Origin: Rugalucina vietnamica
Taxonomy: Eukaryota; Mollusca; Bivalvia; Lucinida; Lucinidae
Direction: 5' to 3'
Length of the DNA: 64,000 bases
Assembly (NCBI GenBank): GCA_964017185.1
Contig: OZ024872.1
Span: forward strand, 41,670,188-41,734,187
Below, piece by piece: positions 33,372 to 45,276 of this stretch. The position numbers and the translations under genes are program-made. How positions within the stretch are numbered: the stretch's first letter is position 1; each line of letters starts with the position of its first letter. A model generated the notes under the pieces. It had not been told where the DNA came from. It worked only from the letters and a program-made list of their open reading frames with translations, and did no database searches.

Positions 33372-36300
33372 CTGAAAATGAATATTAAAATATGAATATG
33401 AAATCATAATAACCCATCAAAATACTGGAGAATGTGATCTGCTAAGGATTTGTACTGCTTTCGCTGTTGTAATTATATCACGAAAACGTGTCCGTGAAAT
33501 AAGATCCACCTTTTATAGTGAAACTGGGGTATACATGCGTATACATTTTTTATTTTTTTATTCAAAAACATGGATTGTGAGTACTCGTTAGAACCAACTC
33601 GTCCAGGCGGTCCTAGCGTGTACCCACAATCTATGTTTTGAGCAAACACATGGGAAAATATCAAACAAAGTCTAATGAAATATTCCCAATTATGCACTTA
33701 TAAAATCTCTGTATATTTCGTAATTGTGTTCCATTGCGAAGGTATTGCATCAATAGAGAAAGAGACCAATAGGTGTTCTGCTGAAATTGCGTGTTATATG
33801 TAGGAATAAATTTCTCCTCGTCTAACATTAGTTTTATTGTGCCATTTTGCTATTTGGTAGCCCGAACTTTACGGTTCTGCCTTTCATGATTATGGCTACT
33901 TGTATCCAGGCAGAATTATAGTCTTAAACAATTTAGAATAACTGTTTATATCAAGGTTTCTTGCATTAGAAACTGTTTTAATATCTAATCAAAAACTATA
34001 TACATGTGCATGTATATTTATATGTTATTGTTTTCCAGTTTCATAAAGCGTATCAAATTTAGGCGTGTCTAACACAGCAACCATGCTACCTTGGTAACTG
34101 ACTCTGCCATCTCCACTGGGGTCAGCCTCTAATATCATCTCGTCCATCTCCTCATCTGTGAGATTCAGTCCGAGATCTTGGACCACGTGACGTAGTTTCG
34201 TCACCGTGATGAAACCAGCGCCATCTGTGTCGATAACCTGAGATTGAAAATAAGTTGAAGAGTTAGTTTAAAGGTTCGTTTCCTAAAACTCTGGTTTGAC
34301 TCCAATATGGTTAAATGTATTGGGTATCATTACATGTATTTTATCACTATTAAGGGATGGTGCATTAGAAAACCTTCAAAAATGACAATTACTATTAGAG
34401 GCAGTCAGTTTAATGCAGATTATCAGGGGTCATACAACCAAAATCGTGAACCTGTCTGTCTTGTTGTATGGTCATTGAAAATTAGATTTATTATACCGAG
34501 ATGTACACTCATATATTACTTAGAATATTTGTATGTGTATGATTAAATCAGTTATTCGTCTACCTCAAACGCTTCCCGAATGAGTTCCTCTGACTCAAAC
34601 GCCTTCATTTTCTTCTCCATCAGCAGAAGGAATTCGTTGAACTCTATCTTTCCGTTACCTAGAAAAACATGATGTGACAAACTTGTTTGTCCATGATGAA
34701 TAATTGACTAGCTATAGATTCACCACGAGGACCGAACAACTAACTTCATGTTGTGAACCACTGCAGAAGCTGAGGGTGAGGTTAGGATCCTGTAAAATCG
34801 ATTTAAGCCTGCCAGTAGTTCTATACTGTATTACTGACCGTTCTAAGGCGATACTTATGTGGTGGTTCTTATTGTTTTATGTCTTGGTATTTAAATTTTT
34901 GTGCTGTTGGCGCCTTATGTATGTTATCATATTTTTATGTAAACTTTAGGTACGCCTTATGTAACTGAGAGGTCCCCTATTGGGGAAAAAAGCTGCTCAT
35001 TCGGCTTACGATATGTTTTCATGGTATAAGTACGTGATTGTTAATTTAGTTTTTTCACAAATCGGTTTTTGGAGTGGGACTCTTTTTCTGATTGCGCCTT
35101 TTCCTGATCGTTGCCTTCTTGTACCTTTTTAGTATGGTGTGGTTTGCTACTTTGAGGCAAAACACCTGGTGTCATTCTGAATCCGTCACGTTTAGAGGTC
35201 TTACCAGAATAAACTAATAGTGTGGATATCTTTGGCATGTGAATATTTGCTGTTTGGTTATTTCGAAATAGTCATTCTATCCATTCATACATGTGTAGTA
35301 TAATATTTTCAAATTAATTGCAATATAAAAAGCAAGTACGAGTATTTCTTTATTTGCAGAGATTCAACGTTCTAGCAAAAATATCAGTGCCAGTCTTCAT
35401 TATGAAACTTCCAATATTTTCCATCTATTATTGATACTTTTGACTCACCATTTTTATCTACTTCTTTTATCATGTCCATGATATCATCTTGGCTCGGGTT
35501 ATGTCCCAGTGACCGCATAACAGTAAGTAGTTCCGGCGTAGAAATATTGCCGTCGCCATCTTTATCGAAGAGATTAAACGCTTCTCTATATTCTACAAGA
35601 AATTAATAGTCTACTACATGTATATATTACAGGATTCATTGGATTAAACTATTGTAAAAAAACAATGTTAGACAATTTTTTTTCTGATACTATATTGAGA
35701 CGAACAAGAAACTTAAATTTGTGCTTCCCATATTTTGATGTGGGACCCCTAAGCTTAATTTAATCCCTCCGTTATTTCTTTTCTGGCGTTTCTTTAATAT
35801 AACAATGAATCAGTACTAGGGGGGCTTAAATCGATTTAAAGGGACCAACCCAAAATATGGGAAGTTAAAAACTCTTTGTAAAGTATGCTAATGAAGACGA
35901 ATTTCACTTCTTTCTTGTTTGTCTCGACTATTCAGATGTTTAAGAATCATATTTGAAACCCATAATTGACAAGCTCTGATAAATTTTACATGTTGAACAT
36001 GCTACCGAATTAGTGCCCTTGACTATAGGAACGGAACACTGCATTATTTCAACGACCCCCTCAACTCCATTCATGTCTACAGATAATATGTAACTATATC
36101 ACTTTTGTTTTTTAGATGGAGTCAGGCTTTTTAGTGGAGTTAGTGGAGAGGGTATTGGAATATCAGTTTCCTGTAAAAACTGTTGATTGCAGCTTCATTG
36201 TAAATCGAATTTTCAGTTTACAACTGAATGGATAATCGAGGTGAAGTAAATATTGTTGCTGTTGTTGATTATTGTTTTCTTTTTCCATGACAATCCTGTC

Positions 36301-37366
36301 CTATTACAATGTCAATTGTAATCAAGTAAGGTATTAAGGTTATTGAATTGTAAAGTACATCGTTTTGAATTGATTTCAGGAAATGACATTTGCACATCCT
36401 TTACATGAGATTTGACATGGAAAATTGTTTCTGGAAGATCAATGGACAATAATAGATGCTCTGATTGTAGATGACATAACACAATAATGATGTCAATGGC
36501 GTCATGCTTATCATATCGGACAATGGAATAGATGCCCAAACAAGGTTCAGCAAGAATGCGGGTCAGAAACATTTTCTGTTCTTCTGTTCAATGCATCCAC
36601 TGTTGGTGGTTTGATTACATAGTACATTATTGTGGCAGCGTATCAGTTTTATGTTTCTATTTATCTGAGTTGGAAAATCTTTATTTACTCATTTAAGCCT
36701 GGTGTCCATTGTATAGGATATAGGCAAACAGTATAACCCCAGATGTGACGCCATAGAACGCGGCGTCCCATCTGGGGCTATTCTGTTTACTAAGAGTGTT
36801 TTATCAGAAAAATTATATGAAAATTTAAAATCACGTCTGATGCCCCTTTAAATGAAAGTGGACTCACCCAAATTATAATAATAGGAAAATCTATTCGTCA
36901 AGAATGGGTTAACGCGTGGTTCAGATTACGCTTTTCAAGAACTTAACAATCTTAAAGCATTGGCGACATCTATTGATTAACTGTTGCTACAATTCAAAGC
37001 AAACAATGGACAGTTTCTCAGCAGTTACCGAAAGGTCATCCTTTCTGTGTATCGTATTCATGATTGTTTTATAGAGACACATTGACTTTCCAGAATTGTT
37101 TGGCAAACAAATGTAACGATATTACATTAATGACGAAACGACTTTGTTTGAAAGTAAATAACTGTATTTACTATCTTCTTACGACTGCCAATTGTAAATA
37201 TAATGAAAAAGTATCAATTTTTCGAAAGTTATTTACATTTATATATAGCTCAGGTTAAACAGTTCATTATAACAACATGAGCGACAAAATAATAACATAT
37301 GTAAAGCATGGTTATGTCGACCACTGGGAGTTGAAAATGATAACAACAAAAACAATACTAAAGAAG

Positions 37367-37405
<39 letters not shown>

Positions 37406-38454
37406 CTTACCTCGAATCTGTTCTTCTGTGAAGTTTGCTGTCTGAAATGATTACAGGATTTCTTATTAGACTTTGCTATAGATAAACCACTCGCTCAATG
37501 TAAGATGCCATACTCAGAGTATTAAATATTTCTATGAGTCATGTACATTTAGCATTAAATAACAAATAACTCATAACAAAGATAGCTGTGCTTACGACAT
37601 ATCAAATGTTTGAAGATTCAACAGACGTCCTTCTGAAAGAACAATCACATGAAACCGCATGGTGACCACGGGAGTGATTCAAATGATGCTACCTGTGCTG
37701 TCGTCCGAGTCAGTTGTATATCATTACAAGCAAAATCTTGCTGTCGTCCGAGTATATCGACAGCCGTATCATGACTCGGACGACAGCAAAGTGACTAGTA
37801 TTATATTTACGGCCGTCGACCATATGCTTGGACGACAACAGGGTTTTGCATATAATGGTATACAACTGACTTGGACGACAGCACAGGTAACAAACATCAT
37901 TTGAATCACCCCGTGGTGACTGACAGTAACACATTTGGCGGATGTCATTACAGTGTGCATAAATAATCTTACTTCACCTACATAAGCCTGACGACCTTTT
38001 TATGGGACATAGGCAAACAGTATAGCCCCAGATGGGACGATATTGGGCTAGGCTGTTTGCTTAAAGGAATATAACATAAAATGAGCCGCCACATGAGAAA
38101 ACCAACAATCTGCAGTATATGCGAAAACAAAGACGCAGATCAGCTTCGCGGTAACCGCGAAGCTGATCAGCGCCTTTGTTTTCGCTACACGGATAGTACA
38201 ATTACTCTACTTTCTAAATCCAAAATTTCAAGCATCTATCTAGCTTCTGTGCTTGTACAGGTCGGTTTGTGTCGAACCTGTTCGGAAACTATACATTGTT
38301 GGTTTTCTCACGAGATGGCTCGATCAAACATTAGGCCTACCTCATCGTCACAACTAGTGGAAGCAGTTTGAAATGAAGTGTCCGTCATGTTTGGTGTGTA
38401 GTCAAAGTCCCTACTTATAATACTTGTATAACTTATTTCACTGTCCGAATTCAT
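33343..38454 (-). CDS. Calmodulin-like EF-hand protein, complete six-exon gene
   Basis: Exons 38341-38454, 37411-37441, 35449-35592, 34564-34658, 34090-34237 and 33343-33371 total 561 nt (186 aa plus stop) with every join in frame. A Ser/Thr/Asp-rich N-terminal extension of 38 residues precedes [16 protein letters not shown], the calmodulin N-terminus. Loops: [12 protein letters not shown] and [12 protein letters not shown] (canonical), [12 protein letters not shown] (Lys at position 12, atypical) and [12 protein letters not shown] (canonical). The linker is [19 protein letters not shown] and the C-terminus EFVDIMQMR resembles EFVQMM of calmodulin. The N-terminal extension, the altered loop 3 and only moderate identity argue for a calmodulin-like calcium sensor rather than calmodulin itself. 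The gene is a paralogue of the one at 6.7-9.5 kb. Introns hold a tetranucleotide repeat, MITEs and a retroelement fragment. Confidence 0.93.
33478..33735. mobile_element. MITE family A, copy 7
   Basis: tcacgaaaacgtgtccgtga start and acccacaatctatgttttga arm retained. In the last intron of EF-hand gene B. Confidence 0.75.
34090..34237 (-). CDS. EF-hand gene B, exon 5 (EF-hands 3 and 4)
   Basis: 148 nt. Loop 3 [12 protein letters not shown], helix [13 protein letters not shown] typical of calmodulin, loop 4 [11 protein letters not shown] with the last Glu codon split. Acceptor CAATCTCAG, donor CAAG/GTAGCA. Confidence 0.93.
34564..34658 (-). CDS. EF-hand gene B, exon 4 (rest of EF-hand 2)
   Basis: 95 nt. 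It completes loop 2 as GNGKIEFNE, then [20 protein letters not shown], the central linker. Acceptor TTTTTCTAG, donor GAG/GTAGAC. Confidence 0.92.
34690..35132 (+). mobile_element. Retroelement family C copy, 5' truncated
   Basis: From ccatgatgaataattgacta to ttgccttcttgtacctt, in the intron between EF-hand gene B exons 3 and 4. Confidence 0.85.
35449..35592 (-). CDS. EF-hand gene B, exon 3 (EF-hand 1 and start of 2)
   Basis: 144 nt, phase 1 in and out. It encodes YREAFNLF, loop [12 protein letters not shown], helix [20 protein letters not shown] and DKN of loop 2. Acceptor TTTCTTGTAG, donor AATG/GTGAGT. Confidence 0.93.
35593..36690. other. Intron sequence without other feature
   Basis: Part of the intron between EF-hand gene B exons 2 and 3. 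Nothing recognisable. Confidence 0.5.
36691..36912. mobile_element. Fold-back family E, half copy
   Basis: One arm only: catttaagcctggtgtccat, ggcaaacagtataacccca, hairpin gtgacgccatagaacgcggc, ending cgtcaagaatgggttaac, the midpoint of the full copy at 26.3-26.8 kb. Confidence 0.75.
37370..37400. repeat. AGAC microsatellite
   Basis: About seven agac units immediately downstream of the donor of EF-hand gene B micro-exon 2. Confidence 0.9.
37411..37441 (-). CDS. EF-hand gene B, exon 2
   Basis: A 31-nt micro-exon encoding [10 protein letters not shown] plus one base, from an AATCATTTCAG acceptor to a GAG/GTAAGC donor. An AGAC tetranucleotide repeat begins 8 bp past the donor. Confidence 0.88.
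37660..37920. mobile_element. MITE with repeated tgtcgtccga boxes
   Basis: Inverted ends gtgaccacgggagtgattca and tgaatcaccccgtggtgac. Inside, cttggacgacag/ctgtcgtccgag boxes occur several times in both directions. Confidence 0.75.
37983..38063. mobile_element. Fold-back family E fragment
   Basis: Retains ataagcctgacgaccttttt, gggacataggcaaacagt and gccccagatgggacg. Confidence 0.7.
38083..38320. mobile_element. MITE family B, copy 4
   Basis: Ends gagccgccacatgagaaaac and ttttctcacgagatggctc; central hairpin cagcttcgcggtaaccgcga. It lies just past the donor of EF-hand gene B exon 1. Confidence 0.85.
38341..38454 (-). CDS. EF-hand gene B, exon 1 with start codon
   Basis: 114 nt. The start ATG at 38454 has context ACCATGA; 38 residues are polar and acidic ([20 protein letters not shown] and onward). 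Donor GAG/GTAGGC, phase 0. A strong GTAAGT donor preceded by CAGTATG near 39177 may end an upstream non-coding leader exon, which is unproven. Confidence 0.85.
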
Positions 38455-38459
38455 GGTAG

Positions 38460-39740
38460 CAAAATTATAGCCGATCCAATTTAATTTACAATTGTTAATT
38501 AATTAGATTTGGAAATGATATAAAGGTGAAATAGATGAAAAAATAGTTTTTACAATAAGGTATAAGGATTAATGGGAGATCAAGCAAAAGTTTTGTTCTA
38601 ATCCAAAGCCGGGGATCAAGGTACATGTGCTTTGTTTGTAAGCATTTAATAATTTAACATTTTTGGCAACTCTCATTAGAAAACACTGTACAATTTACTG
38701 GTCAAATTAGAAATTTTAGGTCGATAAAATAAAGCTTACGGTTATACATATGCTATGGACCCTTCGTACGATTTTATATAAAAATGTCTAGTAATTTCCA
38801 AAGCGGTGAAAATATTAATGTTCGGTTCGGTTCGCATTATTTGCCTTGGTTCATCATCGATTTGAAGTGATTTTTCCTGCCAAATGTCACTTTTATGCAG
38901 AATGTGTGTGCATAGTCCATATTAATGAAAATTTCTGACAAAAACAATATTGACAAGATACAAGAAAGCATTTGAGTAGCAAGAAACATTCACTCGTAGA
39001 GCTATTTTCCGACAGACTTGGGTATAGGTGAATCATTTTTTCTGCAATGCTCCCTTGTTTTTCCAGCCCTTCCTTTTAGACGTACAGTTTGCAAAGTAGT
39101 TATACATTAAATATTAAAAGAAGAAACAATTGATACAAATAAACGAAATAAAGAAAATACCGTTGACTTACCATACTGTTAACACTTGTCCCACCATGTT
39201 ATGATTAGAAGTTTTTCCATATCTGCTAAGTCAACAATGCTAACAGATAGTCTATACTGATCTAAAATAATAACGACACATCTTCAATCGAAAGCTTTTC
39301 ATCTGTCAATTATGTTCAAAGCCTAGTCGATACATGCCAAAATGATACAACACTATTTCGCCGCTAAGAGATTGAAACATATTCTACATGAAAAATTAAG
39401 AATTAGCTTTTATTTATTCATTTATCTATTTATTTGTTTATTTATTTATTATGAGTTTTCGTTTTGTATAAATATTTGCTTCAGATATGTCTGATTGTAA
39501 CCGAGGCGGTTTCAAAACAGTATAGTATACAAAATCTGTTACTTTAAGTAAAAAACAGAGAAAAACAAAAACAAGAAAAATAATACATACCTTTGCGATC
39601 TACCGCTGTAGCATTAAAATGGGTTAAATCGCATAAAAGGGTTAACTCGTTACTTTATAGATCACTATTATGTGACAATTACAATTGTACGGGTTTTATA
39701 ATGTGCAAATTATAACGGTAAAGCAATAACATTTGAACCA
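38460..39740. other. Upstream region of EF-hand gene B
   Basis: No coding exon seen. A minus-strand CAGTATG/GTAAGTC donor near 39177 is a leader-exon candidate. An attt-rich run lies at 39410-39450. Confidence 0.35.
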
Positions 39741-39744
39741 GTGC

Positions 39745-39936
39745 GTGACAAAAACCAACAATTTGGGTTTCCGACCAGGTCCGACACAAACCGACCTGTG
39801 CAGTCTCAGGAGATAGCTAGAAGCTTGAAATTTCTAATGAAGGAAGAAAAGAGATTGTACTATCCGTGTTGCGCAGCTGATCTGCGTCTTTGTTTTCGCA
39901 TATGCAAGTTGTTGGTTTTCCCATGCAGCGGCTCAT
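39745..39936. mobile_element. MITE family B, internally deleted copy
   Basis: accaggtccgacacaaaccg and ttttcccatgcagcggctc are kept, while half of the central hairpin is missing. Confidence 0.75.
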
Positions 39937-39939
39937 TTG

Positions 39940-40857
39940 TATTGATTCCAATGAAAATGTACTTGACCTTTGATAACATGCTAGAAATAAATTTCCATTA
40001 CGATGACCATTAAATAGTTTTCAGTCATGCGATTTGCGGAAGCTTTTGTACTTCTGACACAGTTGTTGAGCAGGCTGATTTATTCTGTAATTCATAACAT
40101 AGGGAGAATTTTATTTGTATCTTTTTATATGTGACTTGAAATTAAGGTAAAATACATGTAATGCTAAACATTCTACAGTACCTTTGTGTGGAACATATTG
40201 GATGTCACAGCGTTAAATATTTATTTAGTTTTGCATTTTTTCCACTGAAGATGGGACCTTTTAGACGTGCCAAGTTCTAGCAAATGTTTACTGTTGCAGT
40301 ATAGCAAAGACGCGTTGAACATGTTTAAGTCAACATTTGAATTTGTTAACATTGAAAATACATAGTTTGAAAAATATAGGTATTATACTGTAGATAACTT
40401 TGAGTGTAGCTATAACTAGCCCTCGTCCGCATCGCTTTTAATCTTGAACAATGCTTTTCTTTGCTTGGTGCCATCGCACGAATTTCAGTATTTGACAAGT
40501 TTCAGAATACAACTTGCTTATATCATTCTTGAGAAGCGCACTTTAACCTTACTAAATAATGACAGTATACCAATTTGAGGAATTAAATCGTTTTTATACC
40601 ACTATCAAAACTATTTCAATGTACACAATTACCCTTCCTTACAAATCCTTGCAATCTATACCGAATATGACCGTAAACCGTTTAAGCATAACCTTGTGCA
40701 ACAAATAAATAACTACAGCGAAATCAAAAGGGAAATATGTGTCATTATATTCAATGGTTTGGTATTGTTTTCGCAATTTTGTTATACAATTATATCTATG
40801 GTTTAATAAAATATCATATATACGAATTAGACTGATTTATTCCGTCCCTAACTACGC
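39940..40857. other. Intergenic, no feature seen
   Basis: AT-rich sequence with no exon or recognisable repeat. Confidence 0.45.
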
Positions 40858-41384
40858 TAAAGCTACAGTCACACTGTCATGTTTCGAGGCCTACGTTTTA
40901 CTACGTTTCCAAGTCCCACGTTTTGCCCTAAATTTGTCCGGTTTTGCAGGTTGTTAGGTTTCAGTACGTTTATAGCTACGTTTTGCGACGTTTTACTCCG
41001 TATCGCTACGTATTGTCCGGTTATCCAACGGCTTAGGGCCACAGTTTCACTAGGGATTGGTACTGTAACGTGCGGCCGAGCCAAGCCACAGAAACCCCGT
41101 CGGTGGAAAAGCATGCTCCTATAATAACTGGCAACGGATAAAACCAACCCACCGCTGCCAACAAATGTAACGAACTCTCAACGAGAATAGTAACCCCGAG
41201 CAAGCACTACTACTAACATTGGCTCTAGCCACTACAGTACGTGGCTGCCATAGCTTTATACGATATTTAAATAACTTGATTGACCTGACGAACGGGTAGG
41301 TCATCATATAGCATCTAACGCTTATACAGAATACATGTATGTGAAAATGACCTGCTTCAGGTCCGATAAGTATGAGCCGTACCA

Positions 41385-41475
41385 GGAGCACCGCCTTGGA
41401 ACGGTTAGTAATACAATTACTAGGGGGCTTAAACCGGTTTTATGGGATCCCAACCCTCGCCCTAGGTCCTGGTAT
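41385..41475 (-). repeat. Retroelement family C fragment inside LTR derivative
   Basis: accgccttggaacggttagt, gggggcttaaaccggtttta and cccaaccctcgccctagg match the cgatcagtaata ... cttaaaccggtttta ... aacctcaccctcagc block of family C. Confidence 0.6.
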
Positions 41476-42718
41476 GGTTCATCTGCATCGTTCATATCGT
41501 ATTTGAATAACGATTAAACATACATTAATAAACAACGGGCAACTCAGTCCCAGCTCCTTGCCTCAGCGCCCTTGACTTTTACCTATTTCTACCACAGAGA
41601 CCTAGCGCTGCCTCTGGACACACAGTCAGCTACCCGAGCTCTAATAGCAATCTGATGTATATCCCTCTCGGTAAAGCGAGGCTTCACAAAGAACACGGGA
41701 TTACAATCTGTTGCTATTCTGGCCCAAAGTACCTGAACTGATAAGTCCCAAGATATCTGTCTTCCAGCTCTCAAACCTAGAGCTGCAGATCGAGTAACAC
41801 AGCAACCAACCCGAGCACTAATAGTAGACTACTATCTTGCCCTCTCCGTACAGCTAGGCTACACTCAGAGAACCCGGGAAGATAGTTTGTTACTATTTCG
41901 GCCCAAAGTCCGTTACTTGTTACTCTAAAGGTAAACCTCCAATGTTACCTCTTCGTGGCTCAAGCACAAACTAAACCGCAAACGTCTTGCTCTCGCCTTT
42001 TATACCCGTTCCGGCACGTGCACTTTTGGATTGTTCCATTACAACGGACTTGTCTATTCAAAATTACTATGTGGGTAAATCGGGTGTAAAACGTTTCCTA
42101 TTTAATCACCGTGTATGACAAATTCAATGGGGGGAAAATGAATTATGTTGAACAATTTTACTCGACGAATATCAAACTACGAGCTTTTGAAGATGCTTTA
42201 GCAGAAACTATGGTTTTAATACAGATATTCGTCACATTATCCCCTCCTTAGGGAAAATTCGTCCCGAATTTTGCTTTAATATAATTTGATATTGTTCAAC
42301 ATGACTTAAAAATAAAGTCAATGCTGTTCGCAGATTAGGATGATTTAATCTTCAGATCCAATTGGGCGTTGAGATGGGCATGTCCCACCTACCACCATAA
42401 TATGCCACTCATAGCATGCTATAAATAAGCAATTCAACACTAGCTTTGGGTCGAGGTAATTCTTTTCTTACCTCCAGTATCCAACATATATCAAATGAAA
42501 CATAATACATAAGGTCCAGACAATGTTGATTTTATCCGAGATCCTACCTATCAATTACTACATGGGTAAGGCAACTCCGGTCTGGCAGTTGTCATTATCC
42601 CACCGCTGCCACCAAATGTAACGTGCGGCCGAGCCAAGCCACAGAAACCCCGTCGGTGGAAAAGCATGCTCCTATAATAACTGGCAACGGATAAAACCAT
42701 CCCACCGCTGCCACCAAA

Positions 42719-42920
42719 TGTAACGAACAGCCGAGCCAAGCCACAGAAACCCCGTCGGTGGAAAAGCATGCTCATCCACCAAGGGTGGTTTACTGCGCTA
42801 TATACCTAACACTTACTCTAATCACAAAGTTTCGAGTTTCTAATTTGCATATTACTACCCGCTAATATGCCGCTAATACGTTGCACCAACGTATTCTACA
42901 AGGGAGACTATCCCGTTACA
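42719..42920 (-). repeat. Putative 202-bp LTR
   Basis: Read on the minus strand: TGTAACGGGATAGTC start, GTTCGTTACA end, then the tttggtggcagcggtggg primer-binding-like segment. Confidence 0.55.
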
Positions 42921-44529
42921 GTACGTTGAGCCACGTATTTACTACGTGCCGATACGTTTTCCTACGATTCAGTAGGTTTTATCAGGTTATTACTACGTAG
43001 CGTCCGGATAGTTCACTTGTACCCGTGACGTATTTATTGGAATTATCGCACCAAAATTAATTAGTTGCATGATGACCACCAAGAGAGGATCCACGAAAAA
43101 GCTCCAGGGGTGGCAAATCTGCGCGTGCACCGGGGCTGTTAAGTGCACTGCAAGATGACACAGAAGAGGTAACCTTTTTTTCTCTATATTTTATGATTCG
43201 ATTTATTGCATCTTACACGTGTTTCTATGGACGAACATGTACATGCAAAGTAGATATGAAATGACAATCGATGTTGACACACAATCATGAAGGCCCGTAT
43301 GCGTAACCAAACGTACTAATACTTAGTTAAGTCGTAGTAGAGCGTGTCAATACGAGGTGATAGTAATAGTAATAGTAATACCTGCTGAAACATACTGAAA
43401 CCTATCAAAACGTAGGGTAACACGTAGCAAGTCGTAGTAAAACGTATTGAAACGTTGTCCCTGCGTATTGATACGTAGAGCTCCACCGGGTTGTAATTTA
43501 CGTTTTAGTACGTATTTGTTACGTATATTCTACGTTTTACTACGATTCGACTACGCTTTGCTACGTTTTACTACGTTTTACTAGGTATAAGCTACGTAAA
43601 TCAGAGTGCCACATTCAAACTGTTTTTAGTTCGAACGTGGCATGGGCCAGGTATATAGCCGTATATAGCCGTATGTAATACGTACGTTCCACTACGTTGT
43701 AATACGTTTTACTACGTATATTGCCGTATTGCTACGTTTCAGAAACGTAGTAAAACGTAGGCCTCGAAACGTGACAGTGTGACTGTAGCTTAAGTAACAC
43801 AGTCACCTTCATTTTTCTACTATACGCCTACATAAGCTACGCCAAGCTACGAGTATTCCTCTATTATGCACCTACCTACGCCAAGTTTCTAAACTAAGCT
43901 ACTCTAAGCTAGCAATGTGTCTTCTTTATCTATCATTACCATACATGTATTTTGATCTGATTCAAATTAATATGAATTATTTATTTTCTATTATATATAT
44001 GGCCTCAATATGGGTTAATTGAATGTTTCAAAGGCCTCTAAAATCACTAAATATATTGCATCGGAAAGTTTTCGGACTGCATGTATACCTGTGCCGCGCA
44101 TGTTGCAATGCTAACTGGCGATGACTGTTAATTTGTCGAAAGTTTGAATACCTGCCATAGTCAACTACAAAGGTACCATTTGTGCATGTTTATATCGTTT
44201 TCCAATGCATTTCATTGACATAGTTGTCGAAAAGTTCTTGTATGTGGTCTATAATCCTCTTTCTTTATGTTCGTTTAATCAAGGATTTAAATCTTCAAAA
44301 ATCCATGTATATTCAATACTCATATTGATTTTCACATTATTTCGAGGTGAATTCCATTGCAGTAGTTGCCATTTATCTCCCCTTGACTAAATTTCCGTCC
44401 GTGTTTTCGTTTCTTAATGTATTCCCACATATTTCACGACCTAACAAGATATCCCTGGAGTATATACAGTTTACCTAACAAATATGATGCGGCGTACAGC
44501 ATATTCTTGTTTTAGTTAGTAACTATCCT

Positions 44530-44769
44530 GGGGCCAGTTGTTCAAAATTAACAATGTCGTTAGTTAACGATTCGTTAAAATTTCAAACATGAATATTACA
44601 AATACACTTTTATTTTTTGTTGAAAAAATGTGAGAATCCTTTGCATTGCAAAGGATTCACACATTTTTTCAACAAAAAATAACAGTGTATTTGCTTTTGA
44701 AGTCAATATTTAGCTACCAAATTTAGGGCTTAACCGTTAAGCTAACGATGTTTTGAACAACTGGGCCCT
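44530..44769. mobile_element. MITE with ggccagttgttcaaaa ends
   Basis: Inverted ends ggggccagttgttcaaaatt and ttttgaacaactgggccc. Central perfect palindrome: gttgaaaaaatgtgagaatc / gattcacacattttttcaac with cctttgcattgcaaagg between. Confidence 0.8.
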
Positions 44770-44849
44770 GATCTCTTAGAGACTGGGTGTTAGACCTCTA
44801 ATCATTTTCCATTCTAAGCGGGTTCTGTTGTGTTTTCAGTATTTCTGTA

Positions 44850-45173
44850 TTCGTTGTTCGTTGCTTTTTTAAGCCCCCAGTAGTTTTATGTTCCTGATCA
44901 TTGCAAGGTGATAATTCTGTTTGGTTCTATTTGATTTATATTTTGGAGTCGAAGTTTTTTGCTGTTTGAACCGTATTTACGTTTTCATAGTTTTAGTTAA
45001 GTTCGGGTAACTGAGTGACTGCCTATTTGGAAATAGCTGCTCACTCGGCTTACGATATGTTTTCTAAGTACAAATACCTATTTTTTCAATTTGGTTCTTG
45101 CCCACCTCGGGTTTTGGAGTGAGAATTTCTTTCTGATTGGCATTTTCCTGATCATTGCCTACTAGTACCTTTC
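44850..45173 (+). mobile_element. Retroelement family C copy
   Basis: From ttaagcccccagtagttttat through ctcactcggcttacgatatg to ttgcctactagtacctt. Confidence 0.8.
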
Positions 45174-45276
45174 CACTGCGCATGTTAGCATTTTTTTTTG
45201 TTGTTGTTGTTTTTTAAGCTAGCTGTCTGGTTGCAAACCTTCATGTACATGTACGTGCTTGCTTTTCTTACGAAAA

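Larger units (their letters stand above)
41064..42920 (-). mobile_element. Nested LTR-retroelement derivative
   Basis: Starts TGTAACG and ends CGTTACA, with target duplication GTAC on both sides (41060-41063, 42921-42924). On the minus strand, CGTTACA is followed by tttggtggcagcggtggga, the usual primer-binding context of many Ty3/gypsy elements, at 42701-42718 and again near 42602-42618. A 100-bp unit occurs at 41064-41163 and 42619-42718. No gag or pol frame remains. Confidence 0.7.
40861..43790. mobile_element. Inverted-repeat DNA element with tacgttttactacg-rich arms
   Basis: Ends agctacagtcacactgtcat and its complement gacagtgtgactgtagct are inverted, flanked by TAA on both sides (40858-40860, 43791-43793). 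Both arms then carry gaggcctacgttttactacg and many degenerate tacgttt repeats. Without the nested insertion it is about 1.07 kb. The TAA duplication would fit PIF/Harbinger-type elements, but no transposase is visible. Confidence 0.75.

Noticed and set aside
37370..37400. CRISPR-like or regulatory direct repeat
   Set aside because: It is a simple agac microsatellite.
43060..43180. Possible short exon (KRGSTKKLQGWQICACTGAV) inside the fold-back element
   Set aside because: One short frame closed by a stop, without a matching partner exon or transposase motif.
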